DNA of 64,000 bases from Thiodiazotropha sp040506775 (GCA_040506775.1 JBEVWC010000007.1:1-64000); one strand, 5' to 3'; counted from the stretch's first letter, positions 46,399 to 55,834 are shown. Made by a program: numbers and translations. Notes: generated by a model from the letters alone, not told the origin.

Positions 46399-46910
46399 CG
46401 AATCCCCCATTCCGCCAGCGCGGCGTCCAGATCACCCTGTGCTCCAATGCCCTCCCAGAATAACCGGAAATCGGTTTCCGCCTGTTCCAGGCGTACCCGG
46501 TAAACCCGGGTTTTATCCCTCAGAAAGAGTGCGATATTGGTCTCGACCGAAACCAGGTAGTCCTCAGCCAATGTTTCATCGGTCAGACCCTGCGGTTCCA
46601 TGAGAATGCCTTCCCGATAGGCCTTCATGATGCCGAAATCAGCGCGTTTGACGAAACTGGCGGCGCAGGCGTCGGCTGCCCGGGTCAGATGCACATAGGC
46701 GGCATGATCCGCGTAGTGATGGTCCAGGCGTCCGAGCAGCCAGCTGAGGCGGTTGTCGGCTTCAATGTGCCCGTCCGGGTAGGCGAAGCGGTCGTTGCCG
46801 GTGAGCCGGCTTCTCGACTCATGGGCCGAGGTGTAATTGGTGATGTGCTGACAGGCGCGGATGAAGGTGGTCGATCCGCAGCGTCCCGAGTTGAGCACGA
46901 AGATGTTCAT
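46383..46910 (-). CDS. sulfotransferase-like P-loop protein
   Basis: A protein of 175 residues starting MNIFVLNSGRCGSTTF, where NSGRCGSTT is the 5'-phosphosulfate-binding loop of PAPS-dependent sulfotransferases. A later YVHLTRAADACAASFVKR resembles the 3'-phosphate-binding strand-helix (usually R-x8-S). It is short for the family. Its start overlaps the stop of the GT2-like gene by 4 bases, so the two are translated together. Likely role: sulfation of a glycan or small molecule made by its operon partners (inference). Confidence 0.75.
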   Translation of the reverse strand: MNIFVLNSGRCGSTTFIRACQHITNYTSAHESRSRLTGNDRFAYPDGHIEADNRLSWLLGRLDHHYADHAAYVHLTRAADACAASFVKRADFGIMKAYREGILMEPQGLTDETLAEDYLVSVETNIALFLRDKTRVYRVRLEQAETDFRLFWEGIGAQGDLDAALAEWGIRHNAS

Positions 46911-48763
46911 CGCTGGGGATCCTCGGCGGCTTGGGGACCGGGTTGTTCCAGCAGGTTATTCCAGCGGCTCCGGTGGCCTGGGTAATCACGGATGGCACGA
47001 TGGATGGCCTGCAGCTGGCGGGCGCGGTGGGTGTCCGAGTCAAGCTGTTGATAGGCGGCTGCCCCGTGGGTGAAATTATGCCTCATGTCTTCGATCAAGG
47101 CCTGCAGGGCGTGCTGTGCCGGGGCGATCGCTGGCGACTCCCGGTGGGTATCGAGCCAGTGTTGAAAATCCTCGATCCGGGTGCTGATCTGTTGCTGTTT
47201 GGTTTGGTAACGGGCACGCATGGCGGCTTCCGTGTCGTGCAGCAGGCTCTCGATCTGCGCGTCGGATACGGATTTGCCCGGATAGCCGTCTTTCGCCAGG
47301 GTTTCGATGGTAAACAGCATCACGTCCCCGTAGTACTGGCGGATGAATTCACCGCTCAGGTCGATGCGCTGGGCCTGTTGCCCGACTCCGCTGCGGAACT
47401 CCGCCCGTCCCTGCTCGGGCAGGGCGCGCCGATGCAGCAGCGGCAGGTTGGCGGAGATGAATCGGGGCCCGAGTTCCGCCTGAAGAATTCGTCCCAGCAC
47501 CGGTCCGGCCATGCGCAGACCCAGGCTGGCGAAGGGAATGAAGTAGTCCAGGGCCTGGGCGTTGATCACATAGTTTCCGGTATACACCGTGCGGGCTGCT
47601 TTGATGCCCTTGCTCAGGGATTCATGAACATAGTGGGTCTGCCGGGTGGGATGCACGCCGTCGAAAAAACCGGGCAGTCTGGCAACGAAATCCATCAGGC
47701 AGGCCTGGTGGTCATGTTCGCCCGGCAGGGTGCAGGTATAGCGGAAGACTTCCCGGGTCTGCTGAAAGCCGAACAGATCCGCCATGTCGTGGTAGGCCGC
47801 GTCGTGGGTCTGAAACGCTGGTGCGGCGTGGAACTGACATCTTCCCTGCGGGTCAAGCGCCGCGATCTGATCCAGAAACGCCCCCACATCCTGAAGGAAA
47901 TTGCCACCCATCACCGCGGGGGAGACCGGCGGGTCACCCACCACCTTGCCGGTCAAGACCGCCGTTTCCCGGTTGCGGAAGATGCGGTCGATCTGATGGA
48001 GAAAGTGGATCGGGTAACAATCCTCGCCATCGCCGCGACGCGGGATGCAGAAGGCTTGATCGCTGTCGAAGAACCACACCAGCCGGTATGGGGTCTCGCG
48101 CAGCCAGTCACTGAGTTTCAGATAGCAAAGATTGCGGGTCGTGGAGGCGCCCTTGTGGGTGAAGCTGTGTGGATCCATCGGGGCGAACATGCCATGCAGC
48201 TCCCCGGGTGTTTCACCGAGCCGGGTTTCGAGCAGGCGGTATTGCTCCCGGGGGCCGAAGTACTCGGTGGCCAGTCCTGCCTGATCAAACTGCTCCGATA
48301 GGTGCCGGATCTCCTGCTGCCGGGTTTCGTCCCGGCTGTCATCCGCGACCAGGACCCGCAGCCGCCGCGTATCCGCACCGTCTGGCGCCGCATAGGCAAA
48401 TCGGCGGCTCAGGATCAACAGGGATGAGAGGGCGTGATGCAGCTGCTGTGGCCGGTCGGCCACCGGAATGACCAGGGTGAATGCGTGGCGCGGCACCCCC
48501 TCATGGTGTGCCAGTCCGGACTCCATTTCCCGGTACAGACGCTGCTGCAGATCAAGCAGTGGAGGAGGAAAATCCTCCCGCCACATCCAGGCCTCCAGTC
48601 GGTCCGTGGCAGTTTCGTAGAGCGACAGCCAGGTCTCTGCCGATGGGGCTGGCTCGATCCCGGCAGGATACTCGGCGAGGCGTTCGCTCAGAGATGCAAT
48701 GACATCCGGGTGGGGATAGGTCGCAATGAATTCTGCCAGAACGGTGGTATCGAAACCGGCCAC
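46907..48763 (-). CDS. large GT2-like glycosyltransferase, unusual
   Basis: A soluble protein of 618 residues. A helical N-terminus (1-90) precedes a GT-A-like domain starting FTLVIPVADRPQQLHHAL (about 95-112), with RVLVADDSRDETRQ (about 140) and a DxD-like FFDSDQAFC (about 243) that would hold a metal and nucleotide sugar. The C-terminal part (about 440-618) is helical and charged and belongs to no family I recognise. The stop codon of the ThDP-enzyme gene lies 1 base before its start and the sulfotransferase-like gene overlaps its end, so it is the centre of a three-gene operon. Confidence 0.7.
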   Translation of the reverse strand: MAGFDTTVLAEFIATYPHPDVIASLSERLAEYPAGIEPAPSAETWLSLYETATDRLEAWMWREDFPPPLLDLQQRLYREMESGLAHHEGVPRHAFTLVIPVADRPQQLHHALSSLLILSRRFAYAAPDGADTRRLRVLVADDSRDETRQQEIRHLSEQFDQAGLATEYFGPREQYRLLETRLGETPGELHGMFAPMDPHSFTHKGASTTRNLCYLKLSDWLRETPYRLVWFFDSDQAFCIPRRGDGEDCYPIHFLHQIDRIFRNRETAVLTGKVVGDPPVSPAVMGGNFLQDVGAFLDQIAALDPQGRCQFHAAPAFQTHDAAYHDMADLFGFQQTREVFRYTCTLPGEHDHQACLMDFVARLPGFFDGVHPTRQTHYVHESLSKGIKAARTVYTGNYVINAQALDYFIPFASLGLRMAGPVLGRILQAELGPRFISANLPLLHRRALPEQGRAEFRSGVGQQAQRIDLSGEFIRQYYGDVMLFTIETLAKDGYPGKSVSDAQIESLLHDTEAAMRARYQTKQQQISTRIEDFQHWLDTHRESPAIAPAQHALQALIEDMRHNFTHGAAAYQQLDSDTHRARQLQAIHRAIRDYPGHRSRWNNLLEQPGPQAAEDPQR

Positions 48764-48764
48764 G

Positions 48765-50432
48765 TCAGCGTTTGGAGGAGTAATTCGGGAAGGCGTTCTT
48801 GTCCAGAACGATATCGATCAGGTTGATCGCGTGTTCCAGATCATAGTGATCGAACAGGTCATCCAGATCCTCGGGTTTGGAAACGGCCTTGTATTGAATG
48901 CCGAAGGACTGCGCGAGTCGGGCAAAATCCGGGTTCACGAAATCACAGTTGAGGTAGCGCTGGCCATAGAGCTGGTGCTGGTTCTTGCGGATCAGACCCA
49001 TGGTGCTGTTGTTGAACACCACCACGTTCAGTGGTTGTGCATAATTGACCGCGGTCATCAGTTCCATGGCGCACATCTGGAACCCGCCGTCACCCAGCAC
49101 CGCGAAACAGGGCATCGGGGCCCCGAACTGTGCACCGATCGCCGCGGGCAGGGCATGTCCCAGGGATGAGATGCCGGAGTTCGGGTGATAGTGATGGTTG
49201 TTCGGTACATCGTAGAAGTTCTGGGCGAAAATCATGTTGTCGTCGAACACCCGGATCTCCTGGGAGAAATGCCGGCCGAGTCGCTTGAAGAACTGTTCCA
49301 CCAGGGAGAATCCCGAGCGGAACATAGTGTAGTCCCCTTTCGACTCGCTTTTCATCCTGCCGATGGTGTCGCCGGTGGCATCTCCGATCTGCGGCGCGCC
49401 GTCACGGTGTTTGAGGGTGTCGATCAGGCTGCCGAGCACCGCATTGATGTCGTCGCAGATCTCCAGGTCGGCCTGAAACACCTTGCTCAGCTGATTCGGG
49501 TCGCTGTCGATCTGGATGATGCGGCGGCCGCCCAGCAGCGCCGGATCCCACAGATAGCTGGTGCGTTCATTGAAGCTGGCGCCGAGAACAATCAGCAGAT
49601 CCGCGTTTTCCACGATGTACTGGTAGGCGATACCGCTCGAGGTGACCCCCAGACTGCCGAGGGAGAGTTCCGATTGTTCATTGATCACCCCTTTGCCCTT
49701 GAGGCTGGATGCCACAGGAATACGCAGCAGGGTGCTGAGTTCGGAAAGATTCTGCCGGGCACCTGAGCGAATCGTCCCGTAACCGGCCAGAATCACCGGG
49801 TGTCGGGCCTGGTCAAGCAACTCGAGGAAACGTTGCACGACCTGCTGTGAATGCATGTGATTCGCCGCCGGAGGCAGGAGTGCGAGGCGTTCGAGCAGAT
49901 CAGAGTCCACATACTCGTTCTGCACATTGAAAGGGATGCTCAGCAGCACCGGTCCCGGGTTGGTGGCACGCAGCGCCTTGGCCGCCTGGAGCAACACCTG
50001 GCCCAGGTAATCGGTGCGTTGGATCGACTTGCAGTAGCGGGTGATCGGGGCGAACAGTGCGACCTGATCGAAACTGCCGCCCTCTCCGGAACTCTCCTGG
50101 AGCCCGCCCTTGCCAAAGATGTAAGTAGGCGCCTCACCGGTGATGACCAGCAACGGCTGCTTGTCTGCGTAAGCATTGGCCACGCCGGTGATCAGGTTGG
50201 TGGCGCCCGGGCCGGCAGTGGCGATGCAGGCGCCAATTTTTCCACTTGCCCGGGTATATCCCCCGGCCATGAAGGCTGCGCCCTGTTCATGCTTGGCCAG
50301 AACGGCGCGAATCCCGGAATCATAGAGGGCATCGTAGACCGGCAGGATATGCGCTCCCGGCATTCCGTAGATGACATCGACGCCCAGGTGCTTCAAAAAA
50401 CCGACGATTAATTCACTGACTTTTATCTTCAT
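48765..50432 (-). CDS. ThDP-dependent enzyme, acetolactate synthase-like
   Basis: A cytosolic three-domain thiamine-diphosphate enzyme of 555 residues. The N-terminal PYR domain has the catalytic glutamate in LAKHEQGAAFMAGGYTRASG (about 48) and TAGPGATNLITGVANAY. The middle domain has VILAGYGTIRSGA and GASFNERTSYLWDP. The C-terminal domain binds ThDP and magnesium through GDGGFQMCAMELMTA...FNNSTMG (about 438-470). It resembles the acetolactate synthase large subunit, but no regulatory ilvN gene is near and the neighbours are glycan-type enzymes, so another 2-oxoacid reaction is likely. It is the first gene of the operon with the GT2-like and sulfotransferase-like genes. Confidence 0.85.
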   Translation of the reverse strand: MKIKVSELIVGFLKHLGVDVIYGMPGAHILPVYDALYDSGIRAVLAKHEQGAAFMAGGYTRASGKIGACIATAGPGATNLITGVANAYADKQPLLVITGEAPTYIFGKGGLQESSGEGGSFDQVALFAPITRYCKSIQRTDYLGQVLLQAAKALRATNPGPVLLSIPFNVQNEYVDSDLLERLALLPPAANHMHSQQVVQRFLELLDQARHPVILAGYGTIRSGARQNLSELSTLLRIPVASSLKGKGVINEQSELSLGSLGVTSSGIAYQYIVENADLLIVLGASFNERTSYLWDPALLGGRRIIQIDSDPNQLSKVFQADLEICDDINAVLGSLIDTLKHRDGAPQIGDATGDTIGRMKSESKGDYTMFRSGFSLVEQFFKRLGRHFSQEIRVFDDNMIFAQNFYDVPNNHHYHPNSGISSLGHALPAAIGAQFGAPMPCFAVLGDGGFQMCAMELMTAVNYAQPLNVVVFNNSTMGLIRKNQHQLYGQRYLNCDFVNPDFARLAQSFGIQYKAVSKPEDLDDLFDHYDLEHAINLIDIVLDKNAFPNYSSKR

Positions 50433-50535
50433 CAGACCCTATTTGCCGGGGCAGGGTGGATACTGCGAAACAAGACGATGCCCGGCCAGCAAAAGATCAC
50501 AAAGGGTATTCGATAATGCACGAAAATGCACTATT

Positions 50536-50814
50536 AACCCGGCCACCAAATATGTCGTCTTCAGGGCTTCAGGCATGTCCTTGATCAAGGCGTGGATTGC
50601 GCAGAAGTGTCGCTCCCTTGTCAAGAGCCAAAACGCAGAGCAAGGGCACGCTTGAAGCCCCTAACAATATGAAATTAAGAAGGACAGGCCGAAGCGTGCC
50701 TGCCTGCAGACTGTGTTATCAACATTGACTGTAGGGGGGGCTGCAGTGGCGTTTTGATGCCTTGCTGCAGGCAGGCACGCTTCGGCTGAATACGACACAT
50801 TTGGTGGCCGGGTT
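50536..50814. repeat. outer inverted repeat pair, possible MITE-like element
   Basis: A 29-base arm at 50536-50564 (starting AACCCGGCCACC) is repeated in reverse complement at 50786-50814 with 27 of 29 matches. The arms are separated by 221 bases and enclose the inner perfect repeat. No open frame of transposase type lies inside, so this could be a non-autonomous mobile element or a decayed repeat. Confidence 0.65.
50688..50786. repeat. inner perfect inverted repeat, 22 bp
   Basis: The arms GCCGAAGCGTGCCTGCCTGC-AG (50688-50709) and its exact reverse complement (50765-50786) surround 55 bases. The right arm shares its last base with the outer right arm, so on that side the two repeats are contiguous, while on the left they are 123 bases apart. 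A long stem can form in RNA or cruciform DNA. Confidence 0.75.
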
Positions 50815-51018
50815 GATAACAGGCCCGGGAGTAAATCCACATGTCGATTCAGCCCGCAAACCACCGCGCAGGGCGCCGGAATCGGTCGGTTGGTGGGTGG
50901 CGGGCATCCCTGGCAGAACAGGACATCACTCAGCTGATGGGGATTCCCTGCGCAATGCAGGGATAAGTCACGGCGCCAAGAGTGGCAAAGGGGTGTGGCC
51001 CGGCGATGTCGATCCTGC

Positions 51019-51495
51019 TCAGATGCTGCGTCGTGCAGAAAAGGATACGAATCCGATCAGGGCGCTGCCGAAAAGCCAGATAGCCGCGGGCAGGGGTACC
51101 TCGGCAACCACCGCGGACCTGTCCATGGACGGCTCAGGATTGGCCGATGCCAGCCTCTGGGAACCCGGCATGCGCCACTCCGATTCAAGGTATAGCGCAT
51201 TGCTTGAATCCTCAGCGAGGAATGGGATGCGCGGTTCGTACATGGCCCGCGACGCATCGTCCTTGAGGGATCCCGGGTGATTCAGCACAGCATAGCCTTC
51301 CCTGGAGAAGGGCTCATCGCTCAGCGGGCTGAAAGGTACTCCCCGGTTGAGGAGTTCAACTGCCATTGGGTCCTGGCTGGTGTCCACCCGGGGTGGCGTG
51401 GCGGCAGCGGCCTGGGTGGCCGGAAATACCCCGAAAAAAATCATCCAAACGATCCAACAGACCCGATACATCCTGATGGTCAGTGGCTTGTCCAT
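51019..51495 (-). CDS. short exported protein with VPLPA sorting tail
   Basis: An exported protein of 158 residues. A signal peptide (about 8-33, ending ATQAAAA) is followed by about 100 polar residues without a known domain. The tail VPLPAAIWLFGSALIGFV then SARRSI is a PEP-CTERM-type exosortase signal with motif, helix and basic end. I chose the ATG at 51495 because GGAGAAGG lies just before it. Its tail is nearly interchangeable with that of the CAP-domain protein at 12784, supporting one sorting system. The function of the mature part is unknown. Confidence 0.75.
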   Translation of the reverse strand: MDKPLTIRMYRVCWIVWMIFFGVFPATQAAAATPPRVDTSQDPMAVELLNRGVPFSPLSDEPFSREGYAVLNHPGSLKDDASRAMYEPRIPFLAEDSSNALYLESEWRMPGSQRLASANPEPSMDRSAVVAEVPLPAAIWLFGSALIGFVSFSARRSI

Positions 51496-51756
51496 ACCTT
51501 CTCCCTGTCCTTCCTGTAATACAACACCGGGACAGGGTCGAAGTCTCCATGAACCACGCAATCATCGGCCGGGCCGATGCCTATCCCAGGATAGAAGCGT
51601 GTTAGCAAAACGGGTGCCAAAAAATGTGCGATCAGGGCACAGATGAATCAAGCTACAGTGATACAAGGTATTTTTGCCTGATCTCCGGGACCGGGCCGGA
51701 CCCCGCTCATGCGCGGCTTGTAAGAAATACCGACACTGACCCGGTGCCTGATCCGA

Positions 51757-52962
51757 TCAGACGGATTCCTCGGCAGGTCTGGAGGTCGCCAGGCGGCTTT
51801 CCATCCCCTGGCGCGGGGATTCGGGAATCAGCAGTGCCAGGGCAAAGGAGATGCTGACCATCGCGGCCCCCGCGTAAAACACCCAGGCGGGTGAGGCGAT
51901 CCACACCACTCCGAACAGGGCCGGAATGATCACTGCGGCGATGTGATTGATGGAGAAACTCACCCCTGCCGTGGAAGCGATGTCCTCCCTGGCGGCGATC
52001 TTCTGGAAATAGGTTTTCAGGGCGATCGCCATGGCGAAGAACAGGTGGTCGGCGATATACAGGAGTGCGGCTACCCAGCCGGTCTCGACCCAGGCATAGC
52101 CCAGGAAGACCAGCACCAGTCCGGCATACTCGATGAGCAGTGCCCGGCGTTCTCCGATGCGGCCGATCATGCGTCCGATGCGGGGCGCGAAAAACACGTT
52201 GATGGTGGCGTTGAGAAGAAACAGCAGGGCAATCTGGGACACGCTGTAGCCAAATTTTTCCACCATCAGGAAACCCGCGAAGACCACAAAGATCTGCCTG
52301 CGGGCGCCGGACATGAAGGTCAGCAGGTAGTAGAGCCAGTAGCGCCGTCTCAATACCATATGCTTATGCTGCTCGGTTTCCTGGGGAAACAGGGGAAAGG
52401 CGAAGCCGGCATAGAGTGCGATGAGCAGGGTGGTCCCGCCCATCATCAGGTAAATCCAGGTGTAGTCCAGGTTGAGGACATCATCAGAGAGCCAGATCAG
52501 GCCGAAGGTGAGGATCGAGGCAAAAGAACCGGCCGATAGCAGACGGCCGAAGGTCTCCGCGGCATTCTCGGTCGAAGTCCATTGCAGGGTCAGGGAGGTC
52601 TGCAGGGTTTCGTAGTAGTGGAAGCCGATGGACATCACCACGGTGGTGATATAGAGCCCGAGCGCTGACGGAAAGAAACCGGTCAGCGCGGTACCCAGCC
52701 CAAGCACTCCCAGGGAGAGGATGGCGAGCCGCTGTTCGCGAATGATCAAGAGCAGAAACACCACGCCGAAGGCCAGGAATCCCGGAATTTCCCGCAGGCT
52801 TTGAAGAATACCCATCTCCTGCCCGGTGAAGGCTGCCCGCTCAATCGCGAAATTGTTCAACAGGGTCCGCCAGGCCGCAAAGCTGATGGGGACCGCAATC
52901 GCCATCAACAGCAGCAGGGTTTCCGGCCGCCGGGTGTTCCAAAATCGCGGGGGTGTCTTCAT
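51757..52962 (-). CDS. MFS transporter
   Basis: A membrane permease of about 401 residues with 12 predicted helices. The loop after helix 8 carries GRMIGRIGERRALLIEYAG, the repeat of MFS motif A in the C-terminal half; the N-terminal motif A is weak. The start MKTPPRFWNTRRPETLLL (ATG 52962) is preferred over an upstream in-frame start whose 61 extra residues look non-coding. It is divergent from rpoZ, where gmk is found in enterobacteria. The substrate is unknown. Confidence 0.8.
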   Translation of the reverse strand: MKTPPRFWNTRRPETLLLLMAIAVPISFAAWRTLLNNFAIERAAFTGQEMGILQSLREIPGFLAFGVVFLLLIIREQRLAILSLGVLGLGTALTGFFPSALGLYITTVVMSIGFHYYETLQTSLTLQWTSTENAAETFGRLLSAGSFASILTFGLIWLSDDVLNLDYTWIYLMMGGTTLLIALYAGFAFPLFPQETEQHKHMVLRRRYWLYYLLTFMSGARRQIFVVFAGFLMVEKFGYSVSQIALLFLLNATINVFFAPRIGRMIGRIGERRALLIEYAGLVLVFLGYAWVETGWVAALLYIADHLFFAMAIALKTYFQKIAAREDIASTAGVSFSINHIAAVIIPALFGVVWIASPAWVFYAGAAMVSISFALALLIPESPRQGMESRLATSRPAEESV

Positions 52963-53138
52963 CAATGCACCTGTTATCGTTGCTCCGTCAGCAGCCTGGT
53001 GTCCGCTGTGTAGCAGGCCATGATACGACCTTTTCCTCGGCAGGGCATTGGCTTCGTTGGGGGTATGGTTTATTATCGGCCTCTTTTTCTCAGAGTCGGC
53101 TCCAGGGCCGACCCATAGCATTCCTTGGGGACAGACCG

Positions 53139-53411
53139 ATGGCACGTGTAACCGTTGAAGATTGTATGGACTATGTGGATAACCGTTTCGACCTGGTGTT
53201 GCTGGCCACCAAACGGGCCCGTCAATTGGTGCACGGCGTGGAACCCCTGCTGCCCTGGGAGAATGACAAACCCACGGTGATGGCCCTGCGTGAGATCGCG
53301 GAAGGCCTGATCAGTCACAAGGATGTCGAACCGGCCCGCGAGGATGAGGACATGGTCATCGACACCACGATCCTCGATATGAACATCAGTCAGTTGGACA
53401 CCGACCACTAA
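53139..53411 (+). CDS. rpoZ: RNA polymerase omega subunit
   Basis: A 90-residue polymerase subunit that helps assemble beta-prime and is part of the ppGpp site. MARVTVEDCMDYVDNRFDLV is the family N-terminus, ATKRARQL and KPTVMALREIAEGLI the core. GGGGACAG precedes the ATG. It is followed by spoT in the conserved rpoZ-spoT pair. Confidence 0.97.
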   Translation: MARVTVEDCMDYVDNRFDLVLLATKRARQLVHGVEPLLPWENDKPTVMALREIAEGLISHKDVEPAREDEDMVIDTTILDMNISQLDTDH

Positions 53412-53519
53412 CTCAAACTGCAGGGACCGGTCATCAGGATTCGGAACCTCACCTCAAGCTTGCAACAAAGGGTTGAATAGGCACAGAATTCGTCTTATCA
53501 GATATGACGGAGTGCCGGC

Positions 53520-55694
53520 ATGAGCAACCCATTGGGTGTCATGGAGAAAGAACAGGAACATCCCCGGTTCCTGATCAGTGATCTGTGCGCCTATCTGGAA
53601 GAGTACCTGACCGCAGAGCACATCCGCGAAGTCTATCGCGCCTATCTGTTTGGCGCCGAAGCCCATGTGGGTCAGCATCGCAAGACCGGCGAGCCCTATA
53701 TCTATCATCCGGTGGCGGTGGCGCAAATCCTGGCCAGCATGCGCATGGACTACAAGTGCCTGATGGCGGCGATCCTGCATGATGTCATCGAGGATACGCC
53801 CACCGCCAAGGAACAGCTTGCCGAGACCTTCGACTCCGAGATCGCCGAACTGGTCGACGGGGTGAGCAAACTCTCCAAGATCGATTTCAATTCCCAGGCG
53901 GAGGCCCAGGCCGCGAGTCTGCGCAAGATGCTCCTGGCGATGACCAAGGACATCCGGGTCATCCTCATCAAACTTGCGGATCGTCTGCATAACATGCGCA
54001 CCCTGGGGGTGATGCGTCCCGACAAGTCCCGGCGCATCGCCAAGGAGACACTGGATATCTTCGCCCCCATCGCCAATCGCCTGGGTATCAACAGCATTCG
54101 TCTGGAGCTGGAGGAACTGGGATTCTCCGCCTACTGGCCGATGCGTTACCGGGCGATCAAGAAGGCGGTGGCCGATGCCCGTGGACACCATCGGGAGTTG
54201 ATTGAAAATGTCGAGACCGCGCTGAGTTCCAGGCTTCAGCAGGAGGATTTCGAAGGGGTGGTCTACGGTCGTCAGAAACACCTCTACAGCATCTACAAAA
54301 AGATGGTTGAAAAGCGTCTGAGCTTTTCGGATGTGGTCGATGTGTTCGCCTTCCGCATCGTGGTCGACAAGGTGGACACCTGCTACCGGGTGCTGGGCGT
54401 GGTGCACAATCTCTACAAGCCCATGCCGGGACGTTTCAAGGACTACATCGCAATCCCCAAGGCGAACGGTTACCAGTCCCTGCATACTGTGCTGTTCGGA
54501 CCCCAGGGCATACCCCTGGAGATTCAGATCCGCACCGAGGAGATGGACAAGCTGGCCGAATCGGGCATTGCGGCCCACTGGATGTACAAGACCGGTGAGG
54601 CGAGCGGGCAATGGGTCAAGTCCCGGGCCTCGGACTGGTTGCAGAATCTGCTAGAGATGCAGCAGGGGGTGGGCGATTCGATGGAGTTCCTGGAGCATGT
54701 CAAAGTCGACCTGTTCCCGGACGAGGTGTACGTGTTCACACCCCGCGGACGCATCATGGTCCTGCCCAAGGGCGCCACTGTGGTGGACTTCGCCTACAGC
54801 GTGCACACCGACGTGGGCAATACCTGCGTGGCCGCACGGGTCGACCGCAGACTGGTACCCTTGAGAAGCCGCCTGCACAATGGCCAGACTGTGGAGATCA
54901 TCAACTCGGAGACTGCCGGTCCGAGTCCCGCCTGGCTGAACTTCGTGGTGACCGGCAAGGCACGCGCCAATATTCGCTCCTATCTCAAGAACCTCAAGGC
55001 CCAGGAGGCGGAAAGCCTGGGACGGCGACTTCTGGAACGGGAACTGAGCCTGCTCTCTCTGCGTCTCGATGAGATCAGCCAGGAGCAGATCGACAAAATC
55101 CTCGGAGACCTGCGGCTTGAGAATTTGGAGATGCTGCTCGCGGAAATCGCCCTGGGCAATCATATGCCGATGCTGATCGCGCGCCGCCTGGCGGGTGAGG
55201 AACTGGCACCGCCACCCACAGAAGCCAATCCGCAGAATGACCAGCCGGCCGGTGTGTTGGCGATTCGCGGTACCGAAGGGATGGTGGTGAACTTCGCCAA
55301 ATGCTGTCGACCGATTCCCGGTGATGCCATCGTCGGTGTCTTCAATCCCGGCAAGGGAATCGTGATTCATCGTCAGGGCTGTCCCAATCTCGGGGAGTAC
55401 AAAAAGCACGGCCACAAGTGGATCGAGACAGAGTGGGAGCCGGATGTGGAGGGTGAGTTTCCCACCCGCATCCGGGTCGAATCCGGCAATCAGCGGGGGG
55501 TGCTGGCCTCGGTCGCATCGGTGATCTCACAACAGGGTTCGAATATCGAACATGTGGGGTCCGAAGAGCGCGATGGCCTCTCCTCGACCCTGGTGTTTGT
55601 CATCACGGTGAAGAACCGTCGCCACCTGGCGAGAATCATGCGTCTGCTGCGCTCCCTGCCATCGGTGATGCGCATCTCCCGGGTGAAGTATTAG
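53520..55694 (+). CDS. spoT: bifunctional (p)ppGpp synthetase/hydrolase
   Basis: Controls the stringent-response nucleotides. The protein has 724 residues. The HD hydrolase domain has HPVAVAQIL and LHDVIEDT (about 80-88), both intact; the synthetase domain has FAFRIVVDKVDTCY and GYQSLHT (about 317). TGS (VYVFTPRGRIMVLPKGATV), a helical region and a C-terminal ACT domain follow, with a CC-type zinc site NFAKCCRPIPGD between. The intact HD motif marks it as the SpoT type. It lies 108 bases after rpoZ and starts with ATG. Confidence 0.96.
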   Translation: MSNPLGVMEKEQEHPRFLISDLCAYLEEYLTAEHIREVYRAYLFGAEAHVGQHRKTGEPYIYHPVAVAQILASMRMDYKCLMAAILHDVIEDTPTAKEQLAETFDSEIAELVDGVSKLSKIDFNSQAEAQAASLRKMLLAMTKDIRVILIKLADRLHNMRTLGVMRPDKSRRIAKETLDIFAPIANRLGINSIRLELEELGFSAYWPMRYRAIKKAVADARGHHRELIENVETALSSRLQQEDFEGVVYGRQKHLYSIYKKMVEKRLSFSDVVDVFAFRIVVDKVDTCYRVLGVVHNLYKPMPGRFKDYIAIPKANGYQSLHTVLFGPQGIPLEIQIRTEEMDKLAESGIAAHWMYKTGEASGQWVKSRASDWLQNLLEMQQGVGDSMEFLEHVKVDLFPDEVYVFTPRGRIMVLPKGATVVDFAYSVHTDVGNTCVAARVDRRLVPLRSRLHNGQTVEIINSETAGPSPAWLNFVVTGKARANIRSYLKNLKAQEAESLGRRLLERELSLLSLRLDEISQEQIDKILGDLRLENLEMLLAEIALGNHMPMLIARRLAGEELAPPPTEANPQNDQPAGVLAIRGTEGMVVNFAKCCRPIPGDAIVGVFNPGKGIVIHRQGCPNLGEYKKHGHKWIETEWEPDVEGEFPTRIRVESGNQRGVLASVASVISQQGSNIEHVGSEERDGLSSTLVFVITVKNRRHLARIMRLLRSLPSVMRISRVKY

Positions 55695-55834
55695 CAGGTT
55701 TTTGAAATTCGCTCAGACGAATGCGAGACAAGGCGAAATTCGCCGAAAAAAGCGCGGTTTACTGGAGTAAATGAGCATTTTCAGGCGGTTTTCAAGGCTG
55801 GATCATAGCGTCTTTATAGAATTTCAACAGCCTG
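55695..55834. repeat. extragenic repeat with terminal inverted arms
   Basis: A 140-base element just after spoT. Ends CAGGTTTTTGAAATTCG (55695-55711) and AGAATTTCAACAGCCTG (55818-55834) are imperfect inverted copies. The inside has GAAATTCGCCG and TTTACTGGAGTAAATGAGC, a pattern that I recall from dispersed extragenic repeats in gammaproteobacterial genomes. Only one copy is in the window, so repetition is not shown here. Confidence 0.5.

Larger units (their letters stand above)
50433..51018. other. repeat-bearing intergenic region
   Basis: About 585 bases with no convincing gene. It carries two pairs of inverted repeats listed separately (50536-50564 with 50786-50814, and 50688-50709 with 50765-50786). 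Short frames here read across the repeat arms and have no ribosome sites or known motifs. Confidence 0.55.

Noticed and set aside
50661..51280. Small open frames in the repeat region
   Set aside because: They read through repeat arms or are antisense to the sorting-tail protein and have no ribosome sites.
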